Shown here: in pieces, positions 39,920-49,275 of the stretch
Layout: the number at the start of each line of letters is the position of its first letter
Position numbering within the stretch: position 1 is the stretch's first letter
Source: an uncultured Ramlibacter sp.
Lineage (GTDB): Bacteria; Pseudomonadota; Gammaproteobacteria; Burkholderiales; Burkholderiaceae_C
Assembly (NCBI RefSeq): GCF_936925435.1
Contig: NZ_CAKZHQ010000022.1
Coordinates: 124,001 to 188,000 of the forward strand
Direction: 5' to 3'
DNA length: 64,000 nucleotides
Position numbers and translations under genes: made by a program
Notes under the pieces: model-generated
Told to the model about the DNA's origin: nothing
The model's input: only the letters and a program-made list of their open reading frames with translations
The model's database searches: none

Positions 39920-41416
39920 TTAGACCTGGCGCTGAGCGCGCAGCCGCATCAGCCGCGGCACGGCCAGGACGGCCAGCACCACAAGGAGCAGCACCAGCGA
40001 CATCGGCCGCTGCACGAAGATCAGGAAGCTGCCCTCGCCAATGGACACGGCGTTGCGCATCTGGGCTTCCGCAAGAGGGCCCAGGATCATGCCCACCACC
40101 ACCGGGGCGGTGGGAAAGTCAAAGCGTCGCATCACCACGCCCAGCAGGCCGATGCCATACAGCAGCACCAGATCGAAGGCGCTCTGGCGCATGCCATAGG
40201 CGCCAACGGTGGCAAAGATCAGGATGCCGGCATACAGCTGCGGCTTGGGGATCTTCAGCAGCTTGACCCAGAGCTTGATCATCGGCAGGTTCAGCACCAG
40301 CAGCATCACGTTGCCGATGTAGAGCGAGGCGATCAGCGCCCACACCAGGGCGGCCGAGGTGGTGAACAGCTGGGGCCCTGGCTGGATGCCGTAGTTCTGG
40401 AAAGCGCCCAGCAGGATGGCCGTGGTGTTGGAGGTGGGGATGCCCAGGGTCAGCAGCGGGATCAGCGCCGCCGTCACCGAGGCGTTGTTGGCCGCCTCGG
40501 GGCCGGCCACGCCCTCGATCGCGCCCTTGCTGCCGAACTCCGCCAGGTTCTCGCCCTTGGCCAGCTTCTTTTCCGTCGCGTAGCTCAGAAAGGTAGGGAT
40601 CTCGGTGCCGCCGGCCGGGATGCAGCCGAAGGGCACGCCAATGGCCGTGCCGCGCAGCCAGGCGGGGATGGAGCGGCGCCATTCCTTGCCCGTCATGTAG
40701 ACCTTGCTCATGGCGTTCTGGGTCTCGTCGCTGCGGCCCTCGTACATGGCGGCGTACAACACCTCGGCAACGGCGAACAGGCCGACCGCCACCAGCACGA
40801 TCACGATTCCCTCGAGCAGATCGGGCACGCCCAAGGTGTAGCGTCCCTGGCCCCAGATCTGGTCCAGGCCGAAGCAACCGATGGCCAGGCCCAGCAGCAG
40901 CGCCGTCATGCCGCGCAAGGTGCTCTTGCCCAGCACCGCGCTGACCGTGGTGAAGGCCAGCACCATGAGCATGAAGTACTCGGGCGGTCCCAGCTTGACG
41001 GCGAACTCCGCGACAAAGGGCGCGAACAGGGTGACGATGACGGTGGCGATGGTGCCGGCCACGAAGGAGCCGATGGCCGCCGTGGCCAGGGCCGCGCCGG
41101 CGCGGCCGCTCTTGGCCATCTTGTTGCCCTCCATGGCCGTGACCATGCTGGCGGTTTCGCCCGGCGTGTTCAACAGGATGGAGGTGGTCGAACCGCCATA
41201 CATCGCGCCGTAGTAGATGCCCGAGAAAAAGATCATCGAGGCCGTGATGTCGACCTTGCCCGTGATGGGCAGCAGCATGGCCACGGCCACGGCCGGACCG
41301 ATGCCGGGCAGCACGCCGACGGCCGTGCCCAGGGCGCAGCCGACAAAAGCCCAGACCAGGTTGACCGGCGAGATCGCCGTGGCGAAGCCCTGCAGCAGTG
41401 CGTTGAGGATTTCCAT
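39920..41416 (-). CDS. tctA: Tripartite tricarboxylate transporter, large membrane subunit TctA
   Basis: A 498-residue polytopic protein. The duplicated family signature is visible as [17 protein letters not shown] and [16 protein letters not shown]...[19 protein letters not shown]. It forms the carrier for citrate-like substrates, driven by Na+ or H+, with TctB and the periplasmic TctC. The start is taken at ATG 41416, whose first base is shared with the tctB TGA (TGATG); an ATG three codons upstream is also possible. It is last in tctC-tctB-tctA. Confidence 0.95.
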   Translation of the reverse strand: MEILNALLQGFATAISPVNLVWAFVGCALGTAVGVLPGIGPAVAVAMLLPITGKVDITASMIFFSGIYYGAMYGGSTTSILLNTPGETASMVTAMEGNKMAKSGRAGAALATAAIGSFVAGTIATVIVTLFAPFVAEFAVKLGPPEYFMLMVLAFTTVSAVLGKSTLRGMTALLLGLAIGCFGLDQIWGQGRYTLGVPDLLEGIVIVLVAVGLFAVAEVLYAAMYEGRSDETQNAMSKVYMTGKEWRRSIPAWLRGTAIGVPFGCIPAGGTEIPTFLSYATEKKLAKGENLAEFGSKGAIEGVAGPEAANNASVTAALIPLLTLGIPTSNTTAILLGAFQNYGIQPGPQLFTTSAALVWALIASLYIGNVMLLVLNLPMIKLWVKLLKIPKPQLYAGILIFATVGAYGMRQSAFDLVLLYGIGLLGVVMRRFDFPTAPVVVGMILGPLAEAQMRNAVSIGEGSFLIFVQRPMSLVLLLVVLAVLAVPRLMRLRAQRQV

Positions 41417-41925
41417 CACAGCCATCCCGTCGAAGTCAGGCCCGGCAGGTTGATGGCCAGGAACTGCGTGAACATCCAGAACACCGGGGCCGAGATGATG
41501 GCGCCGGTGGCCGCATCCACCACCCAGGTGCTGGCTGCGATGGACTGGCCGCTGGCGCGGCGCAGGCCCTGCACCGCCAGCAGGTAGCACAGCGTGCAGC
41601 TGAGGATGAAGCCGATGCTGGTGATCAGCGCCGCATTGGCCAGCAGGCCGGCCGAGACCCAGACCAGGCCGGCCCAGTTGGCGCGCGCAGCGCCCGTGGG
41701 CTCCTCCATCGCGCGAAAGCCGCCGGTGCGCGCCTCGCGGATGATGAGCGCGCCGCACAGCGCCAGAGAGACCGCCACCAGCCAGGGCAGGAAGTTGGGC
41801 CCGACGCCGCCGTAGCCGGCCGCCGAGGGGATGGAGACCGCGCCGGCCGCCAGGGCCAGGCCCAGCAGCAGCACGCCGGCGCCAACGGCGGTCTGTACCG
41901 CGCTTGCAGGGCTTGCTTGTGTCAT
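41416..41925 (-). CDS. tctB: Tripartite tricarboxylate transporter, small membrane subunit TctB
   Basis: A 169-residue protein with four predicted membrane helices and little motif content, as usual for TctB. It starts at ATG 41925 ([21 protein letters not shown]) and is translationally coupled to tctA. The upstream frame extension runs over the tctC 3' end and terminator and is not used. Assignment rests mostly on position between tctC and tctA plus hydropathy. Confidence 0.9.
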   Translation of the reverse strand: MTQASPASAVQTAVGAGVLLLGLALAAGAVSIPSAAGYGGVGPNFLPWLVAVSLALCGALIIREARTGGFRAMEEPTGAARANWAGLVWVSAGLLANAALITSIGFILSCTLCYLLAVQGLRRASGQSIAASTWVVDAATGAIISAPVFWMFTQFLAINLPGLTSTGWL

Positions 41926-41947
41926 GTTTGATCTTTCGCAATGCACG

Positions 41948-41972
41948 AAAAAACGCCCGGCAGGCCGGGCGT
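41948..41972 (-). terminator. Intrinsic terminator/attenuator between tctC and tctB
   Basis: ACGCCCGG-CCTG-CCGGGCGT on the minus strand, followed by TTTTTTC, 21 bases after the tctC stop. It is a strong intrinsic terminator shape inside the operon, which would make the binding protein more abundant than the membrane subunits. Confidence 0.8.
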
Positions 41973-41993
41973 CGCGTCTGGCATGGACGCCGC

Positions 41994-42947
41994 TCAGACC
42001 ATGCCGGACTTGACCATGGTGGCGCGCAGGCTGGCGAATTCGTCGTCGACGAACTTGTCGAAGGCCGGGCCGGACAGCACGGCCGGCGTCCAGTCGTTCT
42101 TGGCCAGCGACTCCTGCCAGGACTTGGTCTTGAGGGCCGCCAGCACCATGTCGGTCAGGGCCTTGCGCTGCGCCTCGTTGATACCGGAGGCGCCGTAGAC
42201 GCCGCGCCAGTTGCCGATCTCGATGTTCAGGCCCTGCTCCTTGAGCGTGGGCACGCCCTTGAGGCGCTGGGCCGAGGTGACGGCGATGGCCTTCATCTTG
42301 CCTGCCGTGATGTACTCGGCGAACTCGCTGTAGCCGCTGCCACCCACGGTGACGTTGCCGCCCAGGATGGCGGCCGTGGCTTCGCCGCCGCCACGGAAGG
42401 CGACATAGTTGATCCTGGACGGGTCGACGCCCACTTCGCGGGCGATCATGGCGGCGGCGATGTGCTCGGTCGATCCGCGCGAACCGCCGCCCCACTTGAC
42501 GCTGCCCGGGTCCTTCTTGAGCTGGGCGATCACGTCGGCCATGGTCTTGAACGGCGAATTGGCCGGCAGCACGAAGACGTTGTACTCGCTGGTGATGCGG
42601 GCGATCGGCGTGGCCTGCGACAGGTTGACCGGCGGCTTGCCGGTGATGATGCCGCCGAGCATGACGGCGCCCATCACCATCATGGCGTTCGGATCGCCCT
42701 TGCTGCCGTTGACGAACTGGGCCAGGCCCAGCGCGCCGGCGGCGCCGCCCTTGTTGTCGAAGCTGACGTTGTCGGCGACCTTGGCTTCCAGCAGGGCCTT
42801 GCCCAGGGCGCGGCCCGTGCTGTCCCAGCCGCCGCCGGGATTGGCCGGAATCATCATCTTGACGCTGGCGGCAGCCTGGGCCGACAACGGCAGTGCGCCA
42901 GCGGCGGCCAGTGCGGCCATGGATTTGAGGAAGGTGTCGCGACGCAT
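41994..42947 (-). CDS. tctC: Tripartite tricarboxylate transporter, binding protein TctC (Bug family)
   Basis: A 317-residue periplasmic protein. The start is ATG 42947 with AGGAG 8 bases upstream, giving the signal [25 protein letters not shown]. The mature region has the Bug-type ligand loop [21 protein letters not shown] and the later [18 protein letters not shown]. It is divergent from the tctDE genes, 139 bp apart, so the shared intergenic region probably holds TctD sites; I saw no clear repeat there. Citrate, tricarballylate or a related acid is expected. Confidence 0.94.
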   Translation of the reverse strand: MRRDTFLKSMAALAAAGALPLSAQAAASVKMMIPANPGGGWDSTGRALGKALLEAKVADNVSFDNKGGAAGALGLAQFVNGSKGDPNAMMVMGAVMLGGIITGKPPVNLSQATPIARITSEYNVFVLPANSPFKTMADVIAQLKKDPGSVKWGGGSRGSTEHIAAAMIAREVGVDPSRINYVAFRGGGEATAAILGGNVTVGGSGYSEFAEYITAGKMKAIAVTSAQRLKGVPTLKEQGLNIEIGNWRGVYGASGINEAQRKALTDMVLAALKTKSWQESLAKNDWTPAVLSGPAFDKFVDDEFASLRATMVKSGMV

Positions 42948-43086
42948 GGGCTGTCTCCTGGAAATACTTGTTGGAAGGTGAACGGCCAAATCATGCGCCC
43001 GCTGCCTGTCAAACGGCTGTCCAGGGCATTGGGGAAACTACTACATTCGGCGGGCCCCGCGGCATCCGCTAACCTCGCATCCATTG

Positions 43087-43764
43087 ATGAAACTCCTGCT
43101 GGTCGAAGACGATCCCTCCATGCGCGCCACCCTGGAGCGCGCGCTGTCGCGGCGCGGCATGCAGGTGAGCAGCTGCGGCGACGGCCTACAGGCCCTGGCC
43201 CAATGGAAGGACAGCGCGCCCGATGCCCTGGTGCTGGACCTGAGCCTGCCCGGCCTGGACGGCTTGCAGGTGCTGGAGCAGGGACGCCGCGCCGGCCTGC
43301 ACACGCCGGTGCTGATCCTCACGGCCCGCGGCACCGTGGGTGATCGCGTGATGGGCCTCAACAGCGGCGCGGACGATTACCTGCCCAAGCCCTTTGACCT
43401 GGACGAACTGGAGGCGCGGCTGCGCGCGCTGCTGCGCCGCGGTCCCGCGTCCGGTGCCGAACCGGCCTCCAGCCCTTTGCAAATGGGCGCGCTGCGCTAT
43501 GAAAAAGAGAGCGGTGCGGTCTACCACCGGGACCAGGTGCTGGAGCTGACGCCGCGTGAGGCCGCCCTGCTGCAAGCCCTGATGGCGCGGCCGGCGCACG
43601 CCGTCTCCAAGGAGAAACTGTTCGAGCTGGTCTTTCCCGGCGAGGCCGACGTGCAGTACGAGGCGGTGGAAGTGGTGGTCTACCGCCTGCGCAAGAAGCT
43701 GGCCCACACCGGCGTCACCCTGATGACGCTGCGCGGCCTGGGCTACCTGCTGAAGGAGGAATGA
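43087..43764 (+). CDS. tctD: Response regulator TctD (OmpR/PhoB type)
   Basis: A 225-residue two-component regulator. The receiver has the acidic pair EDD near the start, phospho-acceptor Asp in LVLDLSLPG, Thr in ILTARG and Lys in YLPKPFDLDEL. The C-terminal winged helix (LTPREAALLQALM, YRLRKKL, LRGLGYLLKEE) is of the OmpR class. The start is ATG 43087; a TTG directly before it is ignored. Its stop overlaps the kinase start as ATGA. Divergence from tctCBA and pairing with a TctE-like kinase support control of tricarboxylate uptake. Confidence 0.94.
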   Translation: MKLLLVEDDPSMRATLERALSRRGMQVSSCGDGLQALAQWKDSAPDALVLDLSLPGLDGLQVLEQGRRAGLHTPVLILTARGTVGDRVMGLNSGADDYLPKPFDLDELEARLRALLRRGPASGAEPASSPLQMGALRYEKESGAVYHRDQVLELTPREAALLQALMARPAHAVSKEKLFELVFPGEADVQYEAVEVVVYRLRKKLAHTGVTLMTLRGLGYLLKEE

Positions 43765-45182
43765 GCGTGCGGGCGCTTTCGCTCAGACGGTATTTGCTGG
43801 TCGGCATCCTGGTGCCGGTGGTGCTGCTCATCACCCTCAACAGCGTGAGCCTGTACACCCAGGCGCTGGCGGCGGTGAACACGGCCTACGACCGCACCCT
43901 GCTGGCTTCGGCCAAGGTGATCGGCGAGCAGCTCGATGTCGAGGGTTATGACGAGCTCTCGCTGCTGCGTGCCACCGTGCCCTACTCCGCGCTGGAAGCC
44001 TTCGAGGCCGACAACAGCAGCCGCATGTTCTACCGCGTCTCCAGCCTCAAGGGCGAGATGGTCTCGGGCTTCGCAGAATTGCCGTTCTGGCGCGGCACCC
44101 TGCCGCAGCGCCCGCCCTATGCCGCCCTGGTGGACTTCTACGACGACAGCTTCCGCGGCGCCGAGGTCCGGGTGGCGGTGATGCTGCAGCCGGTGGCCAG
44201 CCCCACCGGACGCGCCATGGCCGTGGTCCAGGTGGCCGAGACCCTGGAGCTGCGCCGCACCCTGGCCCGGCAGATCCTGGTCGACACCATCTGGCGCCAG
44301 GCCGTGCTGGTGGCGGTGATCGCCCTGGTGGTGGTGGTCGTGGTGCAACGGGCCACGCGGCCGGTGCGCCGGCTGTCGGGCGAGCTGCAAGAGCGGCGCG
44401 AGGGCGACCTCACGCCGATTGCCGCACCGGACGCCCCCCGCGAACTGCTGCCCCTGGTGGACGCCACCAACCAGGTGATGGCGCGGCTGGACCAGTTGCT
44501 GGACAACCAGAAGCGCTTCGTGCGCGACACCGCCCACCAGCTGCGCACGCCGCTGGCCGTGCTCAAGACCCAGGTGCAGTCGGCCCTGCGCGGCGACGCC
44601 CCGCCTTTGCAGGCGCTGCAGGAGATCAACGCCACGGTCGAACGCGCCACCGTGCTGGCCAACCAGATGCTGTCGCTGGCCAAGGTGGAACAGCTGCGCC
44701 AGCAGCCCGATGCGGCGGTCAACGACCTGTCGGCCCTGGTGCGCGCCATGGCGCTGGAGCTGTCGCCGCTGATCGCCGAGAAGGACCTGGACTTCGAGAT
44801 CAGCACCCACAGCGCACCGGTGATGGCGCACGAATGGATGCTGCGCGAGCTCTCGCGCAATCTGCTGCACAACGCCATCCGCCACAGCCCGGTGGGCGGC
44901 GGCCTGGCTGTGCAGGTGGTCAGCGACGCGCATGCTGTCGCCCTGACCGTGGCCGACGCCGGGCCCGGCATCACGCAGGCCCTGCGCGGCCGCCTGTTCC
45001 AGCCGTTTTCGGCCGGCGACCTGCACCACGGCTCCGGCCTGGGCCTGGCCATCTGCCAGGAGATCGTGCAGGCGCTGGGCGGCAGCATCGCCCTTGAAAA
45101 CCGCGAGCGCCATGGCCAGGTGCAGGGACTCGACGCCACGGTGCGCCTGCCGCGCGCCCAACCGGCGGACAATGGGCACTGA
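43761..45182 (+). CDS. tctE: Sensor histidine kinase TctE
   Basis: A 473-residue membrane kinase. Helix 1 (YLLVGILVPVVLLITL) and helix 2 (AVLVAVIALVVVVVV) bracket a periplasmic sensor of about 140 residues with the LLASAKVIGEQL start of the 2CSK_N family. HAMP-like linker, then the H box FVRDTAHQLRTPLAVLK, N box ELSRNLLHNAIRHSP, G boxes VADAGPGI and GSGLGLAICQEI. All catalytic boxes are intact. It is coupled to tctD and ends one base before hslR. Confidence 0.94.
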   Translation: MSVRALSLRRYLLVGILVPVVLLITLNSVSLYTQALAAVNTAYDRTLLASAKVIGEQLDVEGYDELSLLRATVPYSALEAFEADNSSRMFYRVSSLKGEMVSGFAELPFWRGTLPQRPPYAALVDFYDDSFRGAEVRVAVMLQPVASPTGRAMAVVQVAETLELRRTLARQILVDTIWRQAVLVAVIALVVVVVVQRATRPVRRLSGELQERREGDLTPIAAPDAPRELLPLVDATNQVMARLDQLLDNQKRFVRDTAHQLRTPLAVLKTQVQSALRGDAPPLQALQEINATVERATVLANQMLSLAKVEQLRQQPDAAVNDLSALVRAMALELSPLIAEKDLDFEISTHSAPVMAHEWMLRELSRNLLHNAIRHSPVGGGLAVQVVSDAHAVALTVADAGPGITQALRGRLFQPFSAGDLHHGSGLGLAICQEIVQALGGSIALENRERHGQVQGLDATVRLPRAQPADNGH

Positions 45183-45183
45183 C

Positions 45184-45597
45184 ATGGACAAGTTACGCAT
45201 CGACAAGTGGCTCTGGGCCGCGCGCTTTTACAAGACGCGCAGCCTGGCCAGCGAGGAAATCACGAAAGGCCGGGTCGAGGTCAATGGCCTGGAGGCCAAG
45301 CCCTCCCGCGAGGTGAAAGTGGGTGACACGGTGCAGCTGCGGCGCGAGGCCGTGGTCCGCACCGTGGTGGTCAAGGGCCTGTCGGCCACGCGCGGCGCGG
45401 CGCAGGTGGCCCAGCAGCTGTACGAGGAAACGCCCGACAGCCTGCGCGCGCGCGAGCAGGCTGCAGAGCAACGCCGCTTGGCGCCCGAGCCGGCGCTGGC
45501 CATCGAACACGGCCGCCCCACCAAGCGCGGCCGGCGCGAACTGGACCAGGCCCAGGGCGGCTGGGGCGACCGCTGGAGCGCCTCGGCCGACGAATAG
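45184..45597 (+). CDS. hslR: Heat shock protein 15 (S4-domain ribosome-associated RNA-binding protein)
   Basis: A 137-residue protein with an N-terminal S4 RNA-binding fold: MDKLRIDKWLWAARFYKTRS, then GRVEVNGLEAKPSREVKVGD. The C-terminal tail is basic (PTKRGRRELDQAQGGW). Hsp15 homologues bind stalled 50S subunits with peptidyl-tRNA. The ATG at 45184 lies just past the tctE stop; an in-frame ATG at 45172 would overlap tctE and is less likely. Confidence 0.93.
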   Translation: MDKLRIDKWLWAARFYKTRSLASEEITKGRVEVNGLEAKPSREVKVGDTVQLRREAVVRTVVVKGLSATRGAAQVAQQLYEETPDSLRAREQAAEQRRLAPEPALAIEHGRPTKRGRRELDQAQGGWGDRWSASADE

Positions 45598-45604
45598 CCC
45601 ACGT

Positions 45605-45666
45605 TGCAGGCCAAAGCGGCCTGTAGCCCCCGGGATAGGGACCCCGGATGCTCCTGATTCCATAGC
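45605..45666 (-). repeat. Interspersed repeat, copy 3 (intergenic)
   Basis: Read on the minus strand from 45666: GCTA (1-4), AGCATCCGG (15-23), GGGGCTACA (37-45), GGCCGCTTTGGC (46-57). The last block differs from the murI copy by one base, and the first two match the adaptor-gene copy exactly. It sits between hslR and the TAXI gene. Confidence 0.75.
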
Positions 45667-45771
45667 AAGCCGGAAATCGCCGGCGGCCCCGGGCTTTCAC
45701 TATGGAGCGGCCCACCGCATACATGGTCTACTTCTTGCCTCTCTGACATCTCAGTTTTTCTGGAGCAAGAC

Positions 45772-46725
45772 ATGAGCATCAAGCACTGGGCCGCCGCCTT
45801 CGCCGCCACCCTGGCCTTCGCAGGCGCAGCCAACGCGCAGCAGTTCTTCCGCATCGGCACCGGCGGCACCGCCGGCACCTACTACCCGGTGGGCGGCATG
45901 ATCGCCAACTCGGTCTCGCAGCCGGGCAAGCTCATCGCCACCGCCCAGGCCAGCAACGGCTCGCTGGCCAATGTCACGGCCGTGGCCGGCGGCTCGCTGG
46001 AAGCGGGCATGACCCAGTCGGACGTCGCCACCTGGGCCTTCACCGGCACCGGCGCCTTCGAGGGCAAGCCCAAGATCGCCGACCTGCGCATGATCGCCAA
46101 CCTCTACCCCGAGAGCATTCACCTGGTGGTCAAGAAGGGCTCGGGCATCAAGTCCGTGGCCGACCTCAAGGGCAAGCGCGTGGCGCTGGACGAGCCGGGC
46201 TCGGGCACGCTGATCAACGCCCGCATGGTGCTGGCCGCCTACGGCGTCAAGGAAGCCGACATCAAGCCCGAGTACATCAAGCCCAACCAGGCCGGTGACA
46301 AGCTCAAGGACGGTGCGCTCGACGCCTTCTTCTTCGTCGGCGGCGCCCCGGCCGGCGCCATCGCCGAACTGGCCTCCGGCGGCGCCGGCATCGAACTGGT
46401 GGCGCTGACCGGCCCGCAAGCCGAAGCCCTGCGCAAGACCAACCCCTACTTCGCGGTCGACAACATCGCCGCCGGCACCTACAAGGATGTGGCGGCCGTG
46501 CAGACCCTGGCCGTGGGCGCCCAGCTGGTGACCAGCGCCAAGATCGACACCGAGACCGTCTACCAGGTGACCAAGGCCATGTACAGCGAGGCCACCCAGA
46601 AGGCGCTGCAGGCAGGCCATGCCAAGGGCAAGTTCATCACCAAGGAAAACGCCGTCCAGGGCGTGGGCATCCCCTACCACGCAGGCGCCGAGAAGTTCTA
46701 CAAGGAAGCCGGCCTGCTCAAGTAA
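45772..46725 (+). CDS. TAXI-family TRAP transporter substrate-binding protein
   Basis: A 317-residue periplasmic protein. The signal MSIKHWAAAFAATLAFAGAANA precedes QQFFRIGTGGTAGTYYPVGG, the hallmark of TAXI receptors. GSGTLINARMVL and the DAFFFVGGAPAGAI region are also typical. GGAG lies 9 bases before the ATG. With the fused permease downstream it forms a TRAP system; ligands of TAXI receptors are mostly dicarboxylates or amino acids, and none can be assigned here. Confidence 0.94.
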   Translation: MSIKHWAAAFAATLAFAGAANAQQFFRIGTGGTAGTYYPVGGMIANSVSQPGKLIATAQASNGSLANVTAVAGGSLEAGMTQSDVATWAFTGTGAFEGKPKIADLRMIANLYPESIHLVVKKGSGIKSVADLKGKRVALDEPGSGTLINARMVLAAYGVKEADIKPEYIKPNQAGDKLKDGALDAFFFVGGAPAGAIAELASGGAGIELVALTGPQAEALRKTNPYFAVDNIAAGTYKDVAAVQTLAVGAQLVTSAKIDTETVYQVTKAMYSEATQKALQAGHAKGKFITKENAVQGVGIPYHAGAEKFYKEAGLLK

Positions 46726-46746
46726 GCACCGCGCACGCAACGAGGG

Positions 46747-46772
46747 AAACAGGGAGGCCCGCCTCCCTGTTT
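46747..46772 (+). terminator. Hairpin between the TAXI and TRAP-permease genes
   Basis: AAACAGGGAGGC pairs with GCCTCCCTGTTT (12 bp, 2-base apex), followed by GTATTTT. It is a partial intrinsic terminator, likely lowering permease expression relative to the binding protein. Confidence 0.7.
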
Positions 46773-46794
46773 GTATTTTGAAGAGGACGAAAAG

Positions 46795-48996
46795 ATGACG
46801 ACAAGCACGCTGGACGACAAGAAGCTGCAGGAACTGGAAGAAAAATTCGACCCGGAGATGCGTTTCCGGCAGGTGGTGCCGCCGGCCTCGCAGATCGTCA
46901 AGTGGCTGCTGATCGCGCTGTCGTGCTTTCACTACTACACGGCCGGCTTTGGCCTGCTGCGCGAGACCACCCACCGCGGCGTGCACCTGGCCTTCGTGCT
47001 AGGCCTGATCTTCCTGGTCTTCGCCGCCAGCAAGAAGTCGCTGGAGAACCCGCGGCAAAACAGCTGGCTGGCGCCCGGCGGCGTGCCCCTGGTCGACTGG
47101 CTGCTGGGCCTGGCCTGCGCCGCCAGCGTGATGTACATCCCCTACATCTTCGAGGACATGGCCTTCCGTGTCGGCAACCCCGACACCATGGACGTGGTGA
47201 TGGGCTCCATCCTGTTCCTCACCCTGCTGGAAGCCACGCGCCGCTCCATGGGCTGGCCGCTGCCGCTGATCGCGCTGGGCTTCACCGCCTATGCCCTGGC
47301 CGGGCCCATGTTCCCCGGCCTCCTGAAGCACGCCGGCGCCAACTGGAGCCAGATGATCAACCACCAGTACCTCACCAGCCAGGGCATCTACGGCGTGGCG
47401 GTGGGCGTGGTGGCGACCTATGTCTTTCACTTCGTGCTGTTCGGCGTCATGGCCACGCGCATCGGCCTGGGCCAGCTGTTCCTGGACATCGCCTCCAGCG
47501 TGGCCGGCCGCTATGCCGGCGGCCCGGCCAAGGTCAGCGTCTTCGGCTCGGCCATGTTCGGCATGCTCAGCGGCTCCTCGGTGGCCAATGCGGTGACGGT
47601 GGGCTCGCTGACCATCCCGGCCATGATCCGCGTGGGCTACAGGCGCGAGTTCGCCGCGGCGGTGGAAGCAGCCTCGTCCACCGGCGGCCAGATCACACCG
47701 CCGGTGCTGGGGGCCGCGGCCTTCCTGATGATCGAGTTCCTCAACGTGCCCTACCAGACCATCATCGCCGCGGCGGTGATCCCGGCCTTCATGCACTTCT
47801 TCGGCGTCTTCATGCAGGTGCATTTCGAAGCCAAGCGCTTCGGCCTGCGTGGTCTGACCGAAGAGGAAATGCCCAAGCTCAAGGAGTCGCTGCGCCAGCG
47901 CTGGCCGACCCTGATCCCGCTGGTGCTGCTGATCGCCATCCTGGTGTCGGGCCGCACGCCCTACTTGGCAGCCTTCACCGGCATCAGCTCCTGCGCCATC
48001 GTCGGCCTGACCACCCAGACCCAAGGCAATTCGCCCAAGAACTGGGCCCTCATGCTCGCGCTGCACGCCATCCTGGGCGTGATCGCGTTTGCCGACCTGG
48101 GCCAGCAAAGCGAATGGATCAAGCTGGGCCTGTTCGCCGTGGGCACGGCCATCGCCCTGGCCGGCTGGAAGCTCGCCGGCATCACCGGCCGCATCAAGCA
48201 CGGCGTGCTGGTCGAAGCCTTCGAGACCGGCGCCAAGTACGCGCTGGCCGTGGGCGCGGCAGCGGCCACGGTGGGCATCGTCATCGGCGTGGTCACGCTC
48301 ACCGGTGTCGGCTTCAAGATCAGCTACATCATCACCAGCTGGGCCACCGTCATCGCCAGCGGCCTGTCGGTGGTGGTGCCGGACTTCCTGGCTGGCACCA
48401 AGGGCCTGACCCTGTTTGCCGCCCTGGTGATGACCGGCATGGTCTGCATCCTCATGGGCTGCGGCATTCCGACCACGGCCAACTACATCATCATGGTGAC
48501 GGTGGCCGCGCCCACCCTGGTGCAGTTGGGCGTGGAGCCGCTGGTGGCCCACTTCTTCGTCTTCTACTACGGGGTTCTGGCCGACATCACGCCGCCGGTG
48601 GCGCTGGCCGCCTATGCGGCCGCCGGCATGGCCGGCAGCGACCCGTTCAAGACCGGCAACATGGCCTTCCGCCTGGGCCTGGCCAAGGTGCTGGTGCCCT
48701 TTGTCTTCGTCTTTTCGCCCTCGCTGCTGCTGGTCGCCAAGGGCTTCACCTGGTACGACTTCAGCGTCACCTTCATCGGCTGCATCCTGGGCATCGTGGC
48801 GCTGGCGGCGGCGCTGTCGCGGTTCTTCCTGGTGGAGATGAAGCGCTGGGAACAGGCGCTGTGCCTGCTAGCGGCCCTGCTGCTGATCGCGCCGGGACTG
48901 ATCGTCACCCTGATCGGCGCGGCCATGCTGGTGCCCATCCTCGTGCACCAGCTGGCTGCCTGGAAACTGGGCAACACGCGGGCAGCGCCGGCCTGA
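46795..48996 (+). CDS. TRAP transporter permease (fused 4TM/12TM)
   Basis: A 733-residue fused membrane subunit of TRAP transporters (DctQ-like plus DctM-like), the form that partners TAXI receptors. Starts at ATG 46795 with AGAGGA 9 bases upstream; the earlier in-frame codon at 46771 lies in the hairpin. Landmarks: GSAMFGMLSGSSVANAVTVG, STGGQITPPVLGAAAFLM and GCGIPTTANYIIMVTVAAP. Many hydrophobic helices follow to the C-terminus. It is probably cotranscribed with the receptor by read-through of the hairpin. Confidence 0.94.
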   Translation: MTTSTLDDKKLQELEEKFDPEMRFRQVVPPASQIVKWLLIALSCFHYYTAGFGLLRETTHRGVHLAFVLGLIFLVFAASKKSLENPRQNSWLAPGGVPLVDWLLGLACAASVMYIPYIFEDMAFRVGNPDTMDVVMGSILFLTLLEATRRSMGWPLPLIALGFTAYALAGPMFPGLLKHAGANWSQMINHQYLTSQGIYGVAVGVVATYVFHFVLFGVMATRIGLGQLFLDIASSVAGRYAGGPAKVSVFGSAMFGMLSGSSVANAVTVGSLTIPAMIRVGYRREFAAAVEAASSTGGQITPPVLGAAAFLMIEFLNVPYQTIIAAAVIPAFMHFFGVFMQVHFEAKRFGLRGLTEEEMPKLKESLRQRWPTLIPLVLLIAILVSGRTPYLAAFTGISSCAIVGLTTQTQGNSPKNWALMLALHAILGVIAFADLGQQSEWIKLGLFAVGTAIALAGWKLAGITGRIKHGVLVEAFETGAKYALAVGAAAATVGIVIGVVTLTGVGFKISYIITSWATVIASGLSVVVPDFLAGTKGLTLFAALVMTGMVCILMGCGIPTTANYIIMVTVAAPTLVQLGVEPLVAHFFVFYYGVLADITPPVALAAYAAAGMAGSDPFKTGNMAFRLGLAKVLVPFVFVFSPSLLLVAKGFTWYDFSVTFIGCILGIVALAAALSRFFLVEMKRWEQALCLLAALLLIAPGLIVTLIGAAMLVPILVHQLAAWKLGNTRAAPA

Positions 48997-49045
48997 CTGC
49001 CCGGCTGTGGGACAGGTCCGACCTCATCTGTAGCAGCCTGCTGTC

Positions 49046-49086
49046 ACAACGCTGTCGCCATCGCAGCCCATACTGCACAGCGTTGT
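49046..49086. promoter_or_regulatory. Inverted repeat upstream of a short ORF
   Basis: ACAACGCTGT (49046-49055) and ACAGCGTTGT (49077-49086) are perfect 10-bp arms 21 bases apart. They lie between the TRAP permease stop and the 35-residue ORF at 49106. They could be an operator pair or a long-loop hairpin ending the permease transcript. Confidence 0.4.
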
Positions 49087-49105
49087 TTCAGAGAGGTCCA
49101 ACAAG

Positions 49106-49213
49106 ATGAACGAAGCCAAGTCCCCTTCCGTGCTGCAGCGCCTGACGCGCATCCTGGCCGTCACGGCCGCCGCCTATGGCCTGCCCCAGCCGGCACAGCT
49201 GCCGGCGCATTGA
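49106..49213 (+). CDS. Possible 35-residue small protein
   Basis: MNEAKSPSVLQRLTRILAVT begins a 35-codon ORF ending in QLPAH. It has GAGAGG about 10 bases before the ATG, a dyad just upstream and a strong bidirectional terminator 24 bases after its stop, so it has the outline of a small transcription unit. The middle is a short hydrophobic helix (ILAVTAAAYGL). No family is recognised, and it could be chance. Confidence 0.4.
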   Translation: MNEAKSPSVLQRLTRILAVTAAAYGLPQPAQLPAH

Positions 49214-49236
49214 ACAGGCAAGCCCCTGCGGGCATG

Positions 49237-49265
49237 AAAAAAAGCCGCCCTCGGGCGGCTTTTTT
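49237..49265. terminator. Bidirectional intrinsic terminator
   Basis: AAAAAAAGCCGCCC-TC-GGGCGGCTTTTTT: an 8-bp GC stem flanked by A and T runs, working on both strands. It ends the region downstream of the TRAP permease and short ORF. Confidence 0.85.
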
Positions 49266-49275
49266 GTTTGCGGGG

